Shown here: in pieces, positions 36,466-46,141 of the stretch
How positions within the stretch are numbered: the stretch's first letter is position 1
Layout of the letters: each line of letters begins with the position of its first letter
Assembly (NCBI GenBank): GCA_035626395.1
Contig: DASPNR010000030.1
Location: 372,001 to 436,000 of the forward strand
Length of the DNA: 64,000 nt
Direction: 5' to 3'
Source of the DNA: Candidatus Limnocylindrales bacterium
Lineage (GTDB): Bacteria; Desulfobacterota; Binatia; UBA1149; CAITLU01
Notes under the pieces: model-generated
Seen by the model: only the letters and a program-made list of their open reading frames with translations
What the model was told of the DNA's origin: nothing
The model's database searches: none
Translations under genes and position numbers: made by a program

Positions 36466-37203
36466 GTGCTGATCCTTCCTGCCATCGACATTCGCGGCGG
36501 CCGCTGCGTTCGCCTGCTGCGCGGGGACTACGAGCGCGAGACCGTCTTCGGCGACGATCCGGGGGCGATGGCGCAGCGCTGGCTCGACCAGGGCGCCCGC
36601 GCCATCCACATCGTCGATCTCGACGGCGCGCGCGACGGCACGCCGGTCAACCGACCTGCGGTCGAAGCCATCCTGGCGCGCATCGCCCACTTCAACGCCG
36701 GCACGATCAGCGAGCTCGGCGGCGGCATTCGCAGCATCGGCGACATCGAAGGATGGCTCGAGACGGGACTGACGCGTGTGATCATCGGCACCGCCGCCGT
36801 CGAGACGCCCGAGCTCGTCGACGAGGCGGCCAGGCGGTTCCCCTGCCGCGTCTGGGTCGGCATCGACGCACGCGGCGGCAAGGTGGCCATCAAGGGCTGG
36901 CTCGAGGACACGCCCGTCGATGCCGTCGCGCTGGCCAGGGAGATGGAGAGCCGCGGCGCCGCCGGCATCATCTTCACCGACATCGACCGCGACGGCACCG
37001 GCGCCGGCGTCTCCGTCGAGTCGACCGCGGCGCTGGCGCGGGCGCTGACGATTCCCGTCATCGCCTCCGGCGGCGTCCACTCGGTCGAGGACGTGCGGCG
37101 GCTGCGCGCGGTGGAGGACAGCGGGATCGGCGGCGTGATCGTCGGCCGCGCGTTGTACGACGGCGCGGTGACCCTTCCCGACCTGCTGGCCGTCGCGGAC
37201 TGA
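36466..37203 (+). CDS. hisA: ProFAR isomerase (phosphoribosyl imidazolecarboxamide isomerase)
   Basis: Amadori rearrangement step of histidine synthesis. 245 residues with the two phosphate-binding half-barrels: [19 protein letters not shown] (catalytic Asp in the first strand), [19 protein letters not shown] and [30 protein letters not shown] is the HisA-specific loop with the Trp that separates it from HisF. GTG 36466 is 6 nt downstream of the hisH stop and begins precisely where the family begins (VLILPAIDI). The gap to hisF is 8 bp. Confidence 0.96.
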   Translation: MLILPAIDIRGGRCVRLLRGDYERETVFGDDPGAMAQRWLDQGARAIHIVDLDGARDGTPVNRPAVEAILARIAHFNAGTISELGGGIRSIGDIEGWLETGLTRVIIGTAAVETPELVDEAARRFPCRVWVGIDARGGKVAIKGWLEDTPVDAVALAREMESRGAAGIIFTDIDRDGTGAGVSVESTAALARALTIPVIASGGVHSVEDVRRLRAVEDSGIGGVIVGRALYDGAVTLPDLLAVAD

Positions 37204-37211
37204 CGCAGGCC

Positions 37212-38063
37212 ATGCTCGCCAAGCGCATCATTCCCTGCCTGGACGTCAAGGACGGCCGCGTCGTCAAAGGCGTGCAGTTTCTCGGCCTTCGCGATGCCGG
37301 CGATCCGGTCGAGTGTGCGGCGCGCTACGATGCCGAAGGGGCCGACGAGCTGACGTTCCTCGACATCACCGCCAGCCACGAAAAGCGCGGCATCATCCTG
37401 GACGTGGTGCGTGCCACCGCATCGCAGGCGTTCATGCCGCTGACGGTCGGCGGCGGCGTGCGCACGGTCGAGGACGTGCGCACGCTGCTGAAGGCCGGCG
37501 CGGACAAGGTCTCGGTCAACACCGCGGCCGTGGCCGATCCGGATTTCGTCGGCGTGGCGGCGCGTGCGTTCGGCGCGCAGTGCATCGTGGTCGCCATCGA
37601 TGCGCGCCACCGCGCGCGCTCGCTCGAGCTTGCCACCGACGGCGGCGGCATTTCGGGGCGACCGGCCTGGGCGGGGAAGTATCCGGAGCTGCTCGTCGAT
37701 CCCGGCTGCACCGACGGCTGGGAAATCTACACGCACGGCGGGCGCCGCCCCACGGGCATCGATGCCGTGGCGTGGGCGCGCCGCATGGAAGAGCTGGGAT
37801 CGGGCGAGATCCTGCTGACGAGCATGGACCGCGACGGCACCAAGGCCGGCTACGATCTCGAGCTGACCGCCGCCGTCGCGCGCGCGGTGGGTGTTCCCGT
37901 CATCGCCTCGGGAGGCGTCGGAACGCCGCAGCACATGCTCGAAGGTCTGACCGACGGAAAGGCGGACGCCGTGCTGGCCGCGTCCATCTTCCACTACGGC
38001 GAGTACAGCATCGCCGAGTGCAAGCGCTTCCTGGGCGAGCGCGGGGTCTGCGTCCGCCTGTGA
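37212..38063 (+). CDS. hisF: Imidazole glycerol phosphate synthase, cyclase subunit, with internal insertion
   Basis: Forms imidazole glycerol phosphate and AICAR with ammonia from HisH. The barrel motifs are intact: [20 protein letters not shown] (catalytic Asp11), [27 protein letters not shown] (second catalytic Asp), [20 protein letters not shown] and [17 protein letters not shown]. At 283 residues it is about 30 longer than usual. The extra residues lie just after AIDAR and before [10 protein letters not shown] (the stretch [18 protein letters not shown] and the following [15 protein letters not shown]), near the catalytic face. Last his gene in the operon. Confidence 0.95.
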   Translation: MLAKRIIPCLDVKDGRVVKGVQFLGLRDAGDPVECAARYDAEGADELTFLDITASHEKRGIILDVVRATASQAFMPLTVGGGVRTVEDVRTLLKAGADKVSVNTAAVADPDFVGVAARAFGAQCIVVAIDARHRARSLELATDGGGISGRPAWAGKYPELLVDPGCTDGWEIYTHGGRRPTGIDAVAWARRMEELGSGEILLTSMDRDGTKAGYDLELTAAVARAVGVPVIASGGVGTPQHMLEGLTDGKADAVLAASIFHYGEYSIAECKRFLGERGVCVRL

Positions 38064-38094
38064 GCCGCTGCGTTTTCTATGCGCGGCGGCCTGC

Positions 38095-38100
38095 TATGGT
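38095..38100 (+). promoter_or_regulatory. -10 box of the hydrolase gene
   Basis: TATGGT ends six bases before the ATG at 38107. The -35 region is T-rich (TTTTCT about 16 nt upstream) but weak. Supports a leaderless message. Confidence 0.45.
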
Positions 38101-38106
38101 CGCGCG

Positions 38107-39354
38107 ATGCCACGCATCGGCCGCTACGAGAACCCGTACCTGACCGTCGAGTTCCACCGCGAACCGCCACGCGGCACGACCACGCGCGTGCTGGGCTTGC
38201 AGAGCGAGGACCGCGCCAACAGCCACGGCGTGCTGTGGCTGCCGCCGGGGCCGCAGCCGCCGACGGTGCTGACGCTGATGCATCCGCGCGCCGACTTCCT
38301 GCGGCACTACGCGGTGCCGGGCCTGCTCGAGGCCGGCTTCGCGGTGCTGACGCAGAACAGCCGCTGGGTCGGCAACGATTCCACCCTCATCCACGAGCAG
38401 GCGCTGCTCGATGTCGCGGCCGGAATGCGCGCCCTTCGCGAGCTAGGCTTCCAGAACGTGGTTCCCATCGGCAACAGCGGCGGCGGCGCGCTCTTCTCGT
38501 TCTACATGCAGCAGGCGCACGCCGGCTCCGGGCGGCGCCTGACCGAGACGGCAGCCGGCGATCCCTTCGATCTGAACCGCTTCCACATGCCGCCGGTCGA
38601 CGCCGTCGTCTATCTGGCTGCGCATCCGGGAGAGGGGTTGTTCCTCCTGCATGCCATCGACGCATCGGTGGTCGACGAGGACGATCCGGTCGCCTGCGAC
38701 GCGGAGCTGGACATGTACGATCCGCGCAACGGCTTCGCGCAGCCGCCGCAGCCGTCGCGTTACAGCGAGGAGTTTCTCTCCCGCTACCGCCAGGCGCAGA
38801 GGGCGCGCGTCGAGCGCATCGACCGCCGTGCGCGCGCGCTGGTGGCGCGAAAGCGGGCCGCACGCCGCCGCGCCGCCGACAACCCCGGCGATACCGCGTC
38901 ATGGCGCGAGGCCGTCGCCACGCGCTTCATGACCGTCTATCGCACGGAGGCCGACCCGGCCTACGTCGATCCATCCATCGACGCATCGAACCGCGACTAC
39001 GGCTCGCTGTGGACGCACCGCCCCGACCTCTTCAACTACGGTCCATTCGGATTCTCGCGCCTGGTGACGCCGGAGGCGTGGCTGTCGACCTGGTCGGGCC
39101 TTTCCTCGCGCGCCTCGATTCCCTTGGCGGGGCCATCGATCACCGTGCCGGCGATCGTCGTGGCCTACAGCGGCGACAACGGCGTCTTTCGCCGCGACGC
39201 CCGGCTCATCCACGACAGCCTGGCCACGGACGACAAGCGCCTGGTCGAGCTGGAGGGTGATCACTACGGCTTTCCCGCGGCCGGCCGCAGCGAATGGGGA
39301 CGCGATCGCGCGGTCTCGGTCATCGTCGAGTGGCTGCGCGAGAAGGGCTACTGA
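38107..39354 (+). CDS. Alpha/beta hydrolase
   Basis: 415 residues with a complete catalytic triad pattern: nucleophile elbow GNSGGGALF (Ser near residue 121), an acid in VVAYSGDNGVF near 362, and His in LEGDHYGFPAAG near 385. TVLTLMHPRADFLRHYAVPG and AVLTQNSRWVGND follow the oxyanion region. A central insertion (residues about 225-300, RARVERIDRRARALVARKRA) is very Arg/Ala rich and would form a helical cap. There is no signal peptide. I cannot assign a substrate; esterases of related type act on polyester or xenobiotic esters, but that is only a possibility. Confidence 0.78.
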   Translation: MPRIGRYENPYLTVEFHREPPRGTTTRVLGLQSEDRANSHGVLWLPPGPQPPTVLTLMHPRADFLRHYAVPGLLEAGFAVLTQNSRWVGNDSTLIHEQALLDVAAGMRALRELGFQNVVPIGNSGGGALFSFYMQQAHAGSGRRLTETAAGDPFDLNRFHMPPVDAVVYLAAHPGEGLFLLHAIDASVVDEDDPVACDAELDMYDPRNGFAQPPQPSRYSEEFLSRYRQAQRARVERIDRRARALVARKRAARRRAADNPGDTASWREAVATRFMTVYRTEADPAYVDPSIDASNRDYGSLWTHRPDLFNYGPFGFSRLVTPEAWLSTWSGLSSRASIPLAGPSITVPAIVVAYSGDNGVFRRDARLIHDSLATDDKRLVELEGDHYGFPAAGRSEWGRDRAVSVIVEWLREKGY

Positions 39355-39369
39355 GGCGCCGCGGGCACC

Positions 39370-40143
39370 TTGCGCGAATCATCCTTGGAAGGGACCGACG
39401 ACCTCGAGCACCTGCCGGCGGGGCGACGACGCAAGAAGCACGTCGTGGCGTGGCTGGCGCGGCGTCTTCCCGCCGTCTACATCGCCTACATGCGCCTGGT
39501 CTACGCGACCAGCCGCATCGACGATTCCGCACTCGAGGTGCTGCGCGAGCGCAAGCGCACGCACCAGGCGACGCTGCTGCTGCTGCTGCATCAGGACGTG
39601 TTCGTGGCGCCGTACTTCCTGCGCGGCCTGCAGGTGTGCGGCCTCGCCAATGTCGGCGACGCCGGCGACTTCATCGCCTTCGCCATGGACGCGCTCGGCC
39701 ACAGCTCCGTACGCGGCGGCTCCAGCTCGCGCGACAGCCGCCGCCGCACGCTGTCGGCGGTGCGCGAGCTGGTGCGCTTCGGACGCAGCCGCGCCGAGGA
39801 AGGTTTCGTCATCTCCATTACGCCGGACGGCTCGCGCGGCCCGGCCGGGGCCTGCAAGGCCGGCTTCGCATTCGTGGCGCTGGAGACGGGGGCAGCCATC
39901 TACTGCATGAAGATCCAGGCCGCGCCGGCGTGGTTCCTGCCGACGTGGGATCGCACGATGGTGCCGCTGCCGTTCGGGCGGCTGTGGGCCGAGGTGTCGC
40001 AGGCGATCGTGGTGGAGCCCGGAGCACGCGCCGCCGATCTGGAGCTCGTCCGCGCACGAGCCGAAGAAGAGCTGCATCGCGTGCATGCGCTTGCGTTCGC
40101 GCGTGCCGGTCGCCGTGCGGTGCCGGAGCTGCAGCGCCTGTGA
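39370..40143 (+). CDS. DUF374 lysophospholipid acyltransferase-like protein
   Basis: 257 residues. The segment VISITPDGSRGPAGACKAGF (near 155-175) and the following VALETGAAIYC match the DUF374 family, which belongs to the lysophospholipid acyltransferase superfamily. LLLLLHQDVFVAPYFLRGLQ holds the likely catalytic His. The family is thought to acylate lipids or lipid A precursors at the inner membrane; the substrate is unproven. TTG at 39370 is the earliest start after the previous stop and gives a 50-residue amphipathic N-terminus; a later start is possible. It follows the hydrolase by 15 bp, so they may be cotranscribed. Confidence 0.8.
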   Translation: MRESSLEGTDDLEHLPAGRRRKKHVVAWLARRLPAVYIAYMRLVYATSRIDDSALEVLRERKRTHQATLLLLLHQDVFVAPYFLRGLQVCGLANVGDAGDFIAFAMDALGHSSVRGGSSSRDSRRRTLSAVRELVRFGRSRAEEGFVISITPDGSRGPAGACKAGFAFVALETGAAIYCMKIQAAPAWFLPTWDRTMVPLPFGRLWAEVSQAIVVEPGARAADLELVRARAEEELHRVHALAFARAGRRAVPELQRL

Positions 40144-40449
40144 CGCCGTAATTCCGCCCCGGCATGATCGCTGCCCGACGCTGCGCAGAGTTTGATCCCG
40201 ATCGCGGCCCGGCGGCGACTGGCGGGCCGCACCGCGGGCAGGTCCGAAGTGAATTCGGTCGCGATCCCTCCTATGATGTTCGTTCGATGACCGCGCCTGG
40301 CGTTGCAGAGCAGCGCGGCGCGAGGCTGCAGAGGATGAGGGGCTGAGCGTCATGGATACGGCGCCGCGCCATTCCATGAAGAGGGGATGCGCCAGGCGTC
40401 GCGATTCGTCACGACGTGAGGCGAGGCAGAGGATGCAGCGGGAACCGAA
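40144..40449. other. 306-bp intergenic region before the PBP gene
   Basis: No gene of normal size. A TATGAT box (40272-40277) with a poor -35 is the best promoter candidate for the PBP gene. Nine bases after it an ATG (40287) opens a 19-codon frame ending at 40346; I see no other support for it being a gene. A 13-base match to the start of 16S rRNA near 40184 is coincidental. Confidence 0.5.
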
Positions 40450-42882
40450 GTGGCCGCTCGACGAGTTCATTCCTACAAGAAGAGGCCACCGCCCCGGCGC
40501 GGCCCTCGGCGCCGCTTGCGCCGCGGCCTCGTGCTCGCCGCCGTCGTGGTGCTGGCCGGCGGCGGAGTCTATCTCTCACGCCTCTACACGGATCTGTCCG
40601 CGCTGATCGAGCGGCGCCAGGCTGCACTTTCCTCTTCGATCTACTCGGCTCCACACGCCATCGAGGCCGGTCAGGACCTCGAGGGCAGCCGTCTGCTCGA
40701 TCGTCTCGCGTCGCTTCACTATTCGCTCGTGGAAGGCCAACCCGCGCCCGGACAGTATTCTAGGGAAGGTGCGAATCTGGTCGTGCACCTGCGCGGCTAT
40801 TCGCACGGGCCGATGCGCCACCCCGCTGCGCTGCTTCGGGTGAAGGTGGAGAAGGGACGGATTGCGGCAGTCACCGACGGCGCCGGCAATCCCGCGCGCC
40901 AGGCGACGCTCGAACCGCAGGCGATCGGCCGCCTGGCCTCCGGCGCTCCGGCCGAGCGCATCGAGGCGCGGCTTTCGGATCAGCAGCCGTACCTCGTCGG
41001 CGGGCTGCTAGCGACGGAAGACCAGTTCTTCTACTGGCACCCGGGCTTCAACCCCGTGCGCATCGTCGCGGCTGCCATCGCCGACGTTCGCGCGGGGCGG
41101 CTGGCGCAGGGCGCCAGCACGCTGACGCAGCAGCTTGCGCGCACGTTCCTGGAGCGACGCGAGCGCAGCTTCTCGCGAAAGCTGCTCGAGCTCGCCACGG
41201 CCATCGTGCTCGAGGTGCGTCTGACCAAGGACGAGATCCTCGAGCGCTACATCAACGACGTCTCGCTCGGCGCGCACGCCGGAGCTCCCATTCACGGGAT
41301 GCCGCAGGCGGCGCGCTACTTCTACGACAGGGATCTGTCGCAAGTGACGCCGGCGCAGGCGGCCACGCTGATCGGCATGGTGCAGGCGCCGACGATGTAC
41401 GATCCGCGCCGGCATCCCGAAGCGTCCAGGAAAAGACGCGACGCCGTGCTCGGCATCATGAGGCGCGAAGGCGTCATCGACGAGGCCACCTACGCAGCGG
41501 CCGTGGCCTCGCCCATCGAGGTCCGCACGCCGCCTGCGCTGCGACGGGCTCCCTATTTCACCGACTACGTGACCGCCGAGCTGGCCAGGCTGCCTGGCAT
41601 CGGCACCGACCTGGCCGGGCTGAAGGTCTTCACGACGCTGGACGCAGCCGTTCAGGACACCGCTGCCGAGGCCGTGCGCGCCAACATCGAGCGGCTCGAA
41701 AAGAGCTATCGCGGCCTTCGCGGCAGCGGCACCAAGTCGCAGAAGCTGCAGAGCGCAGCCGTGGTGCTCGACGCACGCACCGGCGCGATTCGCGCGCTGA
41801 TCGGTGGGCGCAGCTACGCCGAGAGCCAGTTCAATCGTGCGGCCTTCGCGCTGCGGCAGCCGGGCTCGGCCTTCAAGCCGATCGTCTACCTGGCCGCCAT
41901 GGATCCTGAGCGCTCGCCGATCGATCCGCCGCTGACGCTGGCCTCGTTGCTGCCCGACGAGCCGATGAGCTTCGGCGGCTGGTCGCCGGAGAACCACGAG
42001 CACCAGTTCCGGCTGCGGGCCACCGCCGCCACCGCGCTGGCCGAATCGCTCAACGTTCCGGCGGCCTACCTCGGAAGCCGCGTCGGCCCCGAGCGGATCG
42101 TGCGCACCGCCCGCGAGCTGGGGATTCCGCAGGACCTGCAGCCGCTGCTGCCGATCTCCATCGGTGCCGAAGAGACGACGGTGCTGGATCTGACGGCGGC
42201 GTATCAAGTCATCGCCAACGGCGGCACGCGATCGCCCGTGTATGCGGTCGAGTCGGTCGTTGCCGCCGACGGCACCGAGATCTACCGGCACGCCGAGCGT
42301 CGCGACCCCGTCGTCGATGCCGACGTCGCCTACCTCGTCACGGCCGGGCTGAAGATGGCCATGCGCTCGGGCACCGGCGCCAGCGCCGCCGGGCTGGGCC
42401 TGAAGGTGCCGGCTGCGGGCAAGACCGGCACGACGCAGGATTACAGGGATGCTTGGTTCGTCGGCTACACGCCCGATGTCGTCTGCGGCGTCTGGGTCGG
42501 CTTCGATACTCCCAAGAGCACCGGCTTGACGGGCGCGCAGGCGGCACTGCCGGCATGGGTGAAGATCGTGCAGCGCTCGGCGGTGCGCAGCGAAGACTTT
42601 GCGGTCCCCGACGGCATCGTCACCGCAACCATCGATCCGGAGTCCGGCGGCCTCGGCACGCCGTCATGCCCGCGGCGCGTGACGCTGCCGTTCCTCGACG
42701 GCACCGATCCCACGGCGCCCTGCGAATTGCATGGGACCTACGACGTCGCGGCCGCTCCCGAAGGCTGGGGCGGCTGGCAGCTCTCCGAACGCGAGCCGGC
42801 GCGCGAAGAGCCGCCACGCGAGCAGCGCCCGAACGTGTTCAAGAAGGTGGGCAAGTTCTTCGGCTCGCTGTTCCGGCGCTAG
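40450..42882 (+). CDS. Bifunctional penicillin-binding protein 1b (glycosyltransferase/transpeptidase)
   Basis: 810 residues. Basic cytoplasmic tail, one TM helix (about 28-48), then a UB2H-like region, the GT51 domain with catalytic Glu190 in ATEDQFFYWHPGFN and QGASTLTQQLARTFLE, and the transpeptidase domain with Ser473 in RQPGSAFKP, SLN near 535 and KTGTTQ near 660. It polymerises lipid II and cross-links the peptides. GTG 40450 is the only start between an in-frame TGA at 40417 and the domain. The C-terminal tail is Glu/Pro/Arg rich and ends in a basic amphipathic stretch (KKVGKFFGSLFRR). No LpoB partner is seen. Confidence 0.95.
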   Translation: MAARRVHSYKKRPPPRRGPRRRLRRGLVLAAVVVLAGGGVYLSRLYTDLSALIERRQAALSSSIYSAPHAIEAGQDLEGSRLLDRLASLHYSLVEGQPAPGQYSREGANLVVHLRGYSHGPMRHPAALLRVKVEKGRIAAVTDGAGNPARQATLEPQAIGRLASGAPAERIEARLSDQQPYLVGGLLATEDQFFYWHPGFNPVRIVAAAIADVRAGRLAQGASTLTQQLARTFLERRERSFSRKLLELATAIVLEVRLTKDEILERYINDVSLGAHAGAPIHGMPQAARYFYDRDLSQVTPAQAATLIGMVQAPTMYDPRRHPEASRKRRDAVLGIMRREGVIDEATYAAAVASPIEVRTPPALRRAPYFTDYVTAELARLPGIGTDLAGLKVFTTLDAAVQDTAAEAVRANIERLEKSYRGLRGSGTKSQKLQSAAVVLDARTGAIRALIGGRSYAESQFNRAAFALRQPGSAFKPIVYLAAMDPERSPIDPPLTLASLLPDEPMSFGGWSPENHEHQFRLRATAATALAESLNVPAAYLGSRVGPERIVRTARELGIPQDLQPLLPISIGAEETTVLDLTAAYQVIANGGTRSPVYAVESVVAADGTEIYRHAERRDPVVDADVAYLVTAGLKMAMRSGTGASAAGLGLKVPAAGKTGTTQDYRDAWFVGYTPDVVCGVWVGFDTPKSTGLTGAQAALPAWVKIVQRSAVRSEDFAVPDGIVTATIDPESGGLGTPSCPRRVTLPFLDGTDPTAPCELHGTYDVAAAPEGWGGWQLSEREPAREEPPREQRPNVFKKVGKFFGSLFRR

Positions 42883-43010
42883 GCGGCCGCTGCGCCGGCA
42901 CGCACCGCCGGTTCCGCGCGGGGCGCCGCTGCGGCAAGCACCGGCTGCGCGGCGCTACAAGAGGCGCATGGTGCTCCGCCGACGATGCGCATCCGCGCAT
43001 GCGCCGGCTC

Positions 43011-43691
43011 TCACCGCTGCAGCGAATTGCGCCAGGTCAGGAACGGCGGCTCGCGCTCCTCGCCTGCGAGGCGACGGCGGATTTCGCCGATGACGAAGCG
43101 CGTGACGCTGGGAAGGTCGAGCTGCTCGGCCTGCTCGAGATCGAACCACTCCACGTGCAGCAGCTCCTCGCCGCTGGACTGCGGCCGCTCATCGAGCAGG
43201 ACCTCCTCGGCGCGCGCAAAGAAGAAGCGCGCGTCGAACCGGCGCGGCCGCTGCGGCGGCGTGATGGCGCGGCAGATGAACGTGAAGCGCGACAGATCGG
43301 GCGCCGCGCCGTGCCGCGCGTACTCCTGCCACTGCAAGGGCACGCGCCCACGCAGCGCACCGGCCCTGCCGACCACCAACCCCGTTTCCTCGAACGTTTC
43401 GCGCACCGCCGCCAGCGGGAACGCGCGCGTGCGGCGCCGCACGCTGCCCTCCGCCAGCCGCCGCTCGATCTCCGGCAGCAGCTCGCACGCCGCCGGCGCA
43501 TGCGCGTCGCAGCGGTCGACGCGGCCGCCGGGAAAGACCCATTTGTTGGGCATGAAGACGTGGCCGCGCGAGCGCTGGCCCATGAGAATGCGCGGGCGCG
43601 GCCCGTCGCTGCGAACCAGGACGAGCGTGGCGGCATCTTTCGGCCGCAGCGCGCGCGTCCTTTCTTGCGTCTTCGGCTCGGTGTCCGGCAC
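43011..43691 (-). CDS. NUDIX hydrolase
   Basis: 226 residues. The NUDIX box is split: FPGGRVD at about residue 53 and AAVRETFEETGLVVG at about 93, giving the REx2EExGU metal-binding core with a 28-residue insertion between the Gly-Gly and the Arg-Glu. This arrangement occurs in the larger RD/NUDT19-like NUDIX proteins that act on CoA or nucleotide derivatives. Substrate cannot be predicted. It lies 36 bp downstream of trxB on the same strand and is probably in its operon; it converges on the PBP gene. Confidence 0.85.
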   Translation of the reverse strand: MPDTEPKTQERTRALRPKDAATLVLVRSDGPRPRILMGQRSRGHVFMPNKWVFPGGRVDRCDAHAPAACELLPEIERRLAEGSVRRRTRAFPLAAVRETFEETGLVVGRAGALRGRVPLQWQEYARHGAAPDLSRFTFICRAITPPQRPRRFDARFFFARAEEVLLDERPQSSGEELLHVEWFDLEQAEQLDLPSVTRFVIGEIRRRLAGEEREPPFLTWRNSLQR

Positions 43692-43727
43692 TGAAAGTCT
43701 GCGCCGCCAGCGCCGTCGCGGCGCCCT

Positions 43728-44672
43728 CTACGCCGCGTGCTGGCCTTCGAGCCAGCGCTCCGCATCGATCGAAGCCATGCATCCACTGCCGGCCGCGGTC
43801 ACGGCCTGCCTGTACGTGCTGTCCTGCACGTCGCCGCAGGCGAAGACACCCTCGACGCTGGTGTAGGTGCTGCCGGGGCGCGTGACGATGTAGCCCTTGG
43901 AGTCCAGCTCGAGCTGCCCTTCGAAGATGCTGGTGTTGGGAACGTGTCCGATGGCCATGAAGATGCCGTCGCACTCGATCTCGGAGACCTCGCCCGTGAT
44001 CGTGTCGCGTACGCGCACCGCCTTGACGCCGCCGGCGGCCGCATCGCCGAGGATGTCTTCGACCGCGACGTTGAGACGAAACGAGATGCGCTGGTTGTTG
44101 CGCGCACGGTCGAGCATGATCTTGGAGGCACGAAACTCCTCGCGCCGGTGAAGGATGGTGACCGAGCTGGCGAACTTGGTCAGGAAGTTGGCCTCTTCCA
44201 TGGCCGAGTCGCCGCCGCCGACGACCAGGACCTTCTTGTCGCGAAAGAAGAAGCCGTCGCAGGTCGCGCATGCCGAGACGCCGTGCCCCATCAGCCGCAT
44301 CTCCGACTCCAGGCCGAGCAGGCGCGCCTTGGCGCCGGTGGCGATGATGAGGGCGTCACACGTGAAGGTCGTGCTCTCGGTACGAAGGGTGAACGGGCGC
44401 CTGGTCAGATCGACGGAGGTGATGTCGCCGACGGCAAAGAGGGTGCCGAACTTGGCCGCCTGCTCGCGAAACTCGTTCATCATGTCGGGGCCGAGCACGC
44501 CCTTGGGATAGCCGGGGAAATTCTCGACCTCGGTGGTGATCGTCAGCTGTCCGCCCGGCTGCGTGCCTTCGACGACGAGCGGGACCAGGTTGGCGCGCGA
44601 CGAGTACAGCGCCGCGGTCAGGCCGGCCGGTCCGGAACCCAGAATGATCACCTTGTGATGCTCTGTCGTCAT
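43728..44672 (-). CDS. trxB: Thioredoxin reductase
   Basis: NADPH-dependent flavoenzyme that reduces thioredoxin. 314 residues: FAD site [20 protein letters not shown] at the N-terminus, redox pair Cys135-Ala-Thr-Cys138 ([11 protein letters not shown]), NADPH site [17 protein letters not shown] and the C-terminal FAD block [27 protein letters not shown]. All are typical of low-molecular-weight bacterial TrxB. The start is divergent from moaC across 128 bp. The NUDIX gene follows. Confidence 0.97.
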   Translation of the reverse strand: MTTEHHKVIILGSGPAGLTAALYSSRANLVPLVVEGTQPGGQLTITTEVENFPGYPKGVLGPDMMNEFREQAAKFGTLFAVGDITSVDLTRRPFTLRTESTTFTCDALIIATGAKARLLGLESEMRLMGHGVSACATCDGFFFRDKKVLVVGGGDSAMEEANFLTKFASSVTILHRREEFRASKIMLDRARNNQRISFRLNVAVEDILGDAAAGGVKAVRVRDTITGEVSEIECDGIFMAIGHVPNTSIFEGQLELDSKGYIVTRPGSTYTSVEGVFACGDVQDSTYRQAVTAAGSGCMASIDAERWLEGQHAA

Positions 44673-44771
44673 CGTCGTCTCTGCGTCGCCCTTGCGCTAT
44701 GGTCCGTGTGCGCGATGTTGCGCGAGCCTGCCGGGTGGTGTTCTGCACCGCGTCGAGGGAGGCCTTGCGGA

Positions 44772-44777
44772 TATAAG
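44772..44777 (+). promoter_or_regulatory. -10 box of moaC
   Basis: TATAAG, five of six consensus bases, 23 nt before the ATG, with AGGAAGG as ribosome binding site between. The -35 is not clear. Confidence 0.45.
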
Positions 44778-44800
44778 AACTCCCAGGAAGGCATGCAACC

Positions 44801-45283
44801 ATGTCCGAGCTGACACATCTCGACGAAAAGGGCCGCGCGCGCATGGTGGACGTCGGGGCAAAGGACGTCACCGAGCGGCGCGCAGTGGCGCGAGCGCGAC
44901 TGCGCACGGATGCTTCGACGCTGGCGCGCATCCTTGCCGGCGATCTTCCGAAAGGCGACGTTCTGGCGGTGGCTCGCACGGCCGGCATCATGGCGGCCAA
45001 GCAGACGCCGATGCTGATTCCGCTCTGTCATCCGCTGCCGCTCTCGGCCGTGGAAGTCTCGTTCAGGGCAGGCGCCGACGCCGGAGTGCTCGAGATCGAG
45101 GCGCGAGTCGCGGTCACCGCGCGAACGGGTGCGGAGATGGAGGCGCTGACGGCAGCGACCATTGCCGGCCTGACCGTCTACGACATGTGCAAGGCGGTGG
45201 ACAAGACGATGGTGCTGACCGACGTGCGGCTGGTGGAGAAGAGCGGCGGGCGCAGCGGGGAGTTCCGCCGGCAGGGCGAGTAG
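44801..45283 (+). CDS. moaC: Cyclic pyranopterin monophosphate synthase
   Basis: Second enzyme of molybdenum cofactor synthesis, acting after MoaA. 160 residues: [19 protein letters not shown] at the start, [37 protein letters not shown] (active-site His) and the C-terminal [20 protein letters not shown] with CKAVDKTM (catalytic Asp and Lys). All signature blocks are present. Good RBS AGGAAGG 9 nt before the ATG. No moaA, moaB or moeA is adjacent in the window. Followed by radC after 118 bp. Confidence 0.96.
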   Translation: MSELTHLDEKGRARMVDVGAKDVTERRAVARARLRTDASTLARILAGDLPKGDVLAVARTAGIMAAKQTPMLIPLCHPLPLSAVEVSFRAGADAGVLEIEARVAVTARTGAEMEALTAATIAGLTVYDMCKAVDKTMVLTDVRLVEKSGGRSGEFRRQGE

Positions 45284-45365
45284 CCGGCAGCGCAGGCGCC
45301 AAGCGATCATCGGCATCTTCTGCAACCGCCCCCATTCCCGGGCGCGCTTCATTACATCCCGGTCG

Positions 45366-45395
45366 CTGACGTCGGCGGAGCATGCGGCGTACGCT
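45366..45395 (+). promoter_or_regulatory. Possible promoter of radC
   Basis: CTGACG (45366-45371), 18-nt spacer, TACGCT (45390-45395), six bases before the ATG at 45402. Again a leaderless layout. Confidence 0.4.
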
Positions 45396-45401
45396 CGCGC
45401 C

Positions 45402-46121
45402 ATGAGCAGTCCGGACTCGGCAGCAGGCGTTCCGCGCGCGCACGATTCCTCTCCGCAGGCCTGGCCGCAGGGCGAGCGTCCGCGCGAGCGGCTTCTCGAG
45501 CAGGGCGCGGCGGTGCTGAGCGACGGCGAGATCCTAGCGGTCGTTCTCGGCACCGGCCACGCCGGCGCCGGCAGCGCACTCTTCGTCGCGCGCTCGTTGC
45601 TGACATCGTTCACGGACCTTCGCGGCATCGTCAGCGCCTCCGTGCGCGAACTGCAGGCGGTGCCCGGCGTCGGACGCGTGCGCGCGGCCAGGCTCCAGGC
45701 GATCGGCGAGCTGGCGCGCCGACTGCATTCGCAGCCGCTGGAGCCGGGTGCGACGCTTTCGTCCTCGGCAGCCGTGCACGCGCACTTCGGGCCGCTGCTG
45801 ATCGACGACAAGCGCGAAAGCTTCTACTGCGTGCTGCTGGACGGAAAGAACCGCTTGATGGGGAAGGTGCGCATCTCGCAGGGCTCGCTCGGCGCCTCGC
45901 TGGTTCATCCGCGCGAAGCGTTTCGTCCCGCAGTGCGCGAGGCGGCGGCGGCGGTGCTGTTCGTGCACAACCATCCGAGCGGAGATCCCACGCCGAGCGT
46001 GGAAGACCGCCGGATAACCGACCGGCTGCGCCGCGTCGGCGAGCTGATGGGTATCTCGGTGCTCGACCACGTCATCGTCGGGCGCGGAAAGTACTATTCG
46101 TTCGCGGACAGTGGTTGGTGA
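45402..46121 (+). CDS. radC: RadC-like JAB domain protein
   Basis: 239 residues. An N-terminal UPF0758 helix-hairpin-helix region (LRGIVSASVRELQAVPGVGR, then VRAARLQAIGELARRL) and a C-terminal MPN/JAB domain with the metal motif FVHNHPSGDPTPSVEDRRIT (H-x-H...D). It was named a repair protein, but a repair role has been questioned; relatives are often found near mobile DNA. The stop codon lies inside an 18-bp tandem duplication (46106-46141). Converges on ssb, separated by a long hairpin. Confidence 0.92.
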   Translation: MSSPDSAAGVPRAHDSSPQAWPQGERPRERLLEQGAAVLSDGEILAVVLGTGHAGAGSALFVARSLLTSFTDLRGIVSASVRELQAVPGVGRVRAARLQAIGELARRLHSQPLEPGATLSSSAAVHAHFGPLLIDDKRESFYCVLLDGKNRLMGKVRISQGSLGASLVHPREAFRPAVREAAAAVLFVHNHPSGDPTPSVEDRRITDRLRRVGELMGISVLDHVIVGRGKYYSFADSGW

Positions 46122-46141
46122 ACGGACAGTGGTCGGTGCGG
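46106..46141 (+). repeat. Tandem duplication at the end of radC
   Basis: Two 18-bp units, each beginning GGACAGTGGT, adjacent at 46106-46123 and 46124-46141, with four differences near the end. The radC stop is inside the first unit. Confidence 0.7.

Noticed and set aside
40184..40196. CAGAGTTTGATCC, identical to the start of a 16S rRNA primer site
   Set aside because: Only 13 bases match and the following sequence is not rRNA; chance match in a GC-rich intergenic region.
40287..40346. 19-codon ORF nine bases after a TATGAT box
   Set aside because: It fits the leaderless pattern but is too short and has no other support; recorded as part of the intergenic region.
44714..44813. Short ORF after a TATGGT box overlapping the moaC start
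   Set aside because: moaC has its own promoter and RBS; the peptide shows no features.
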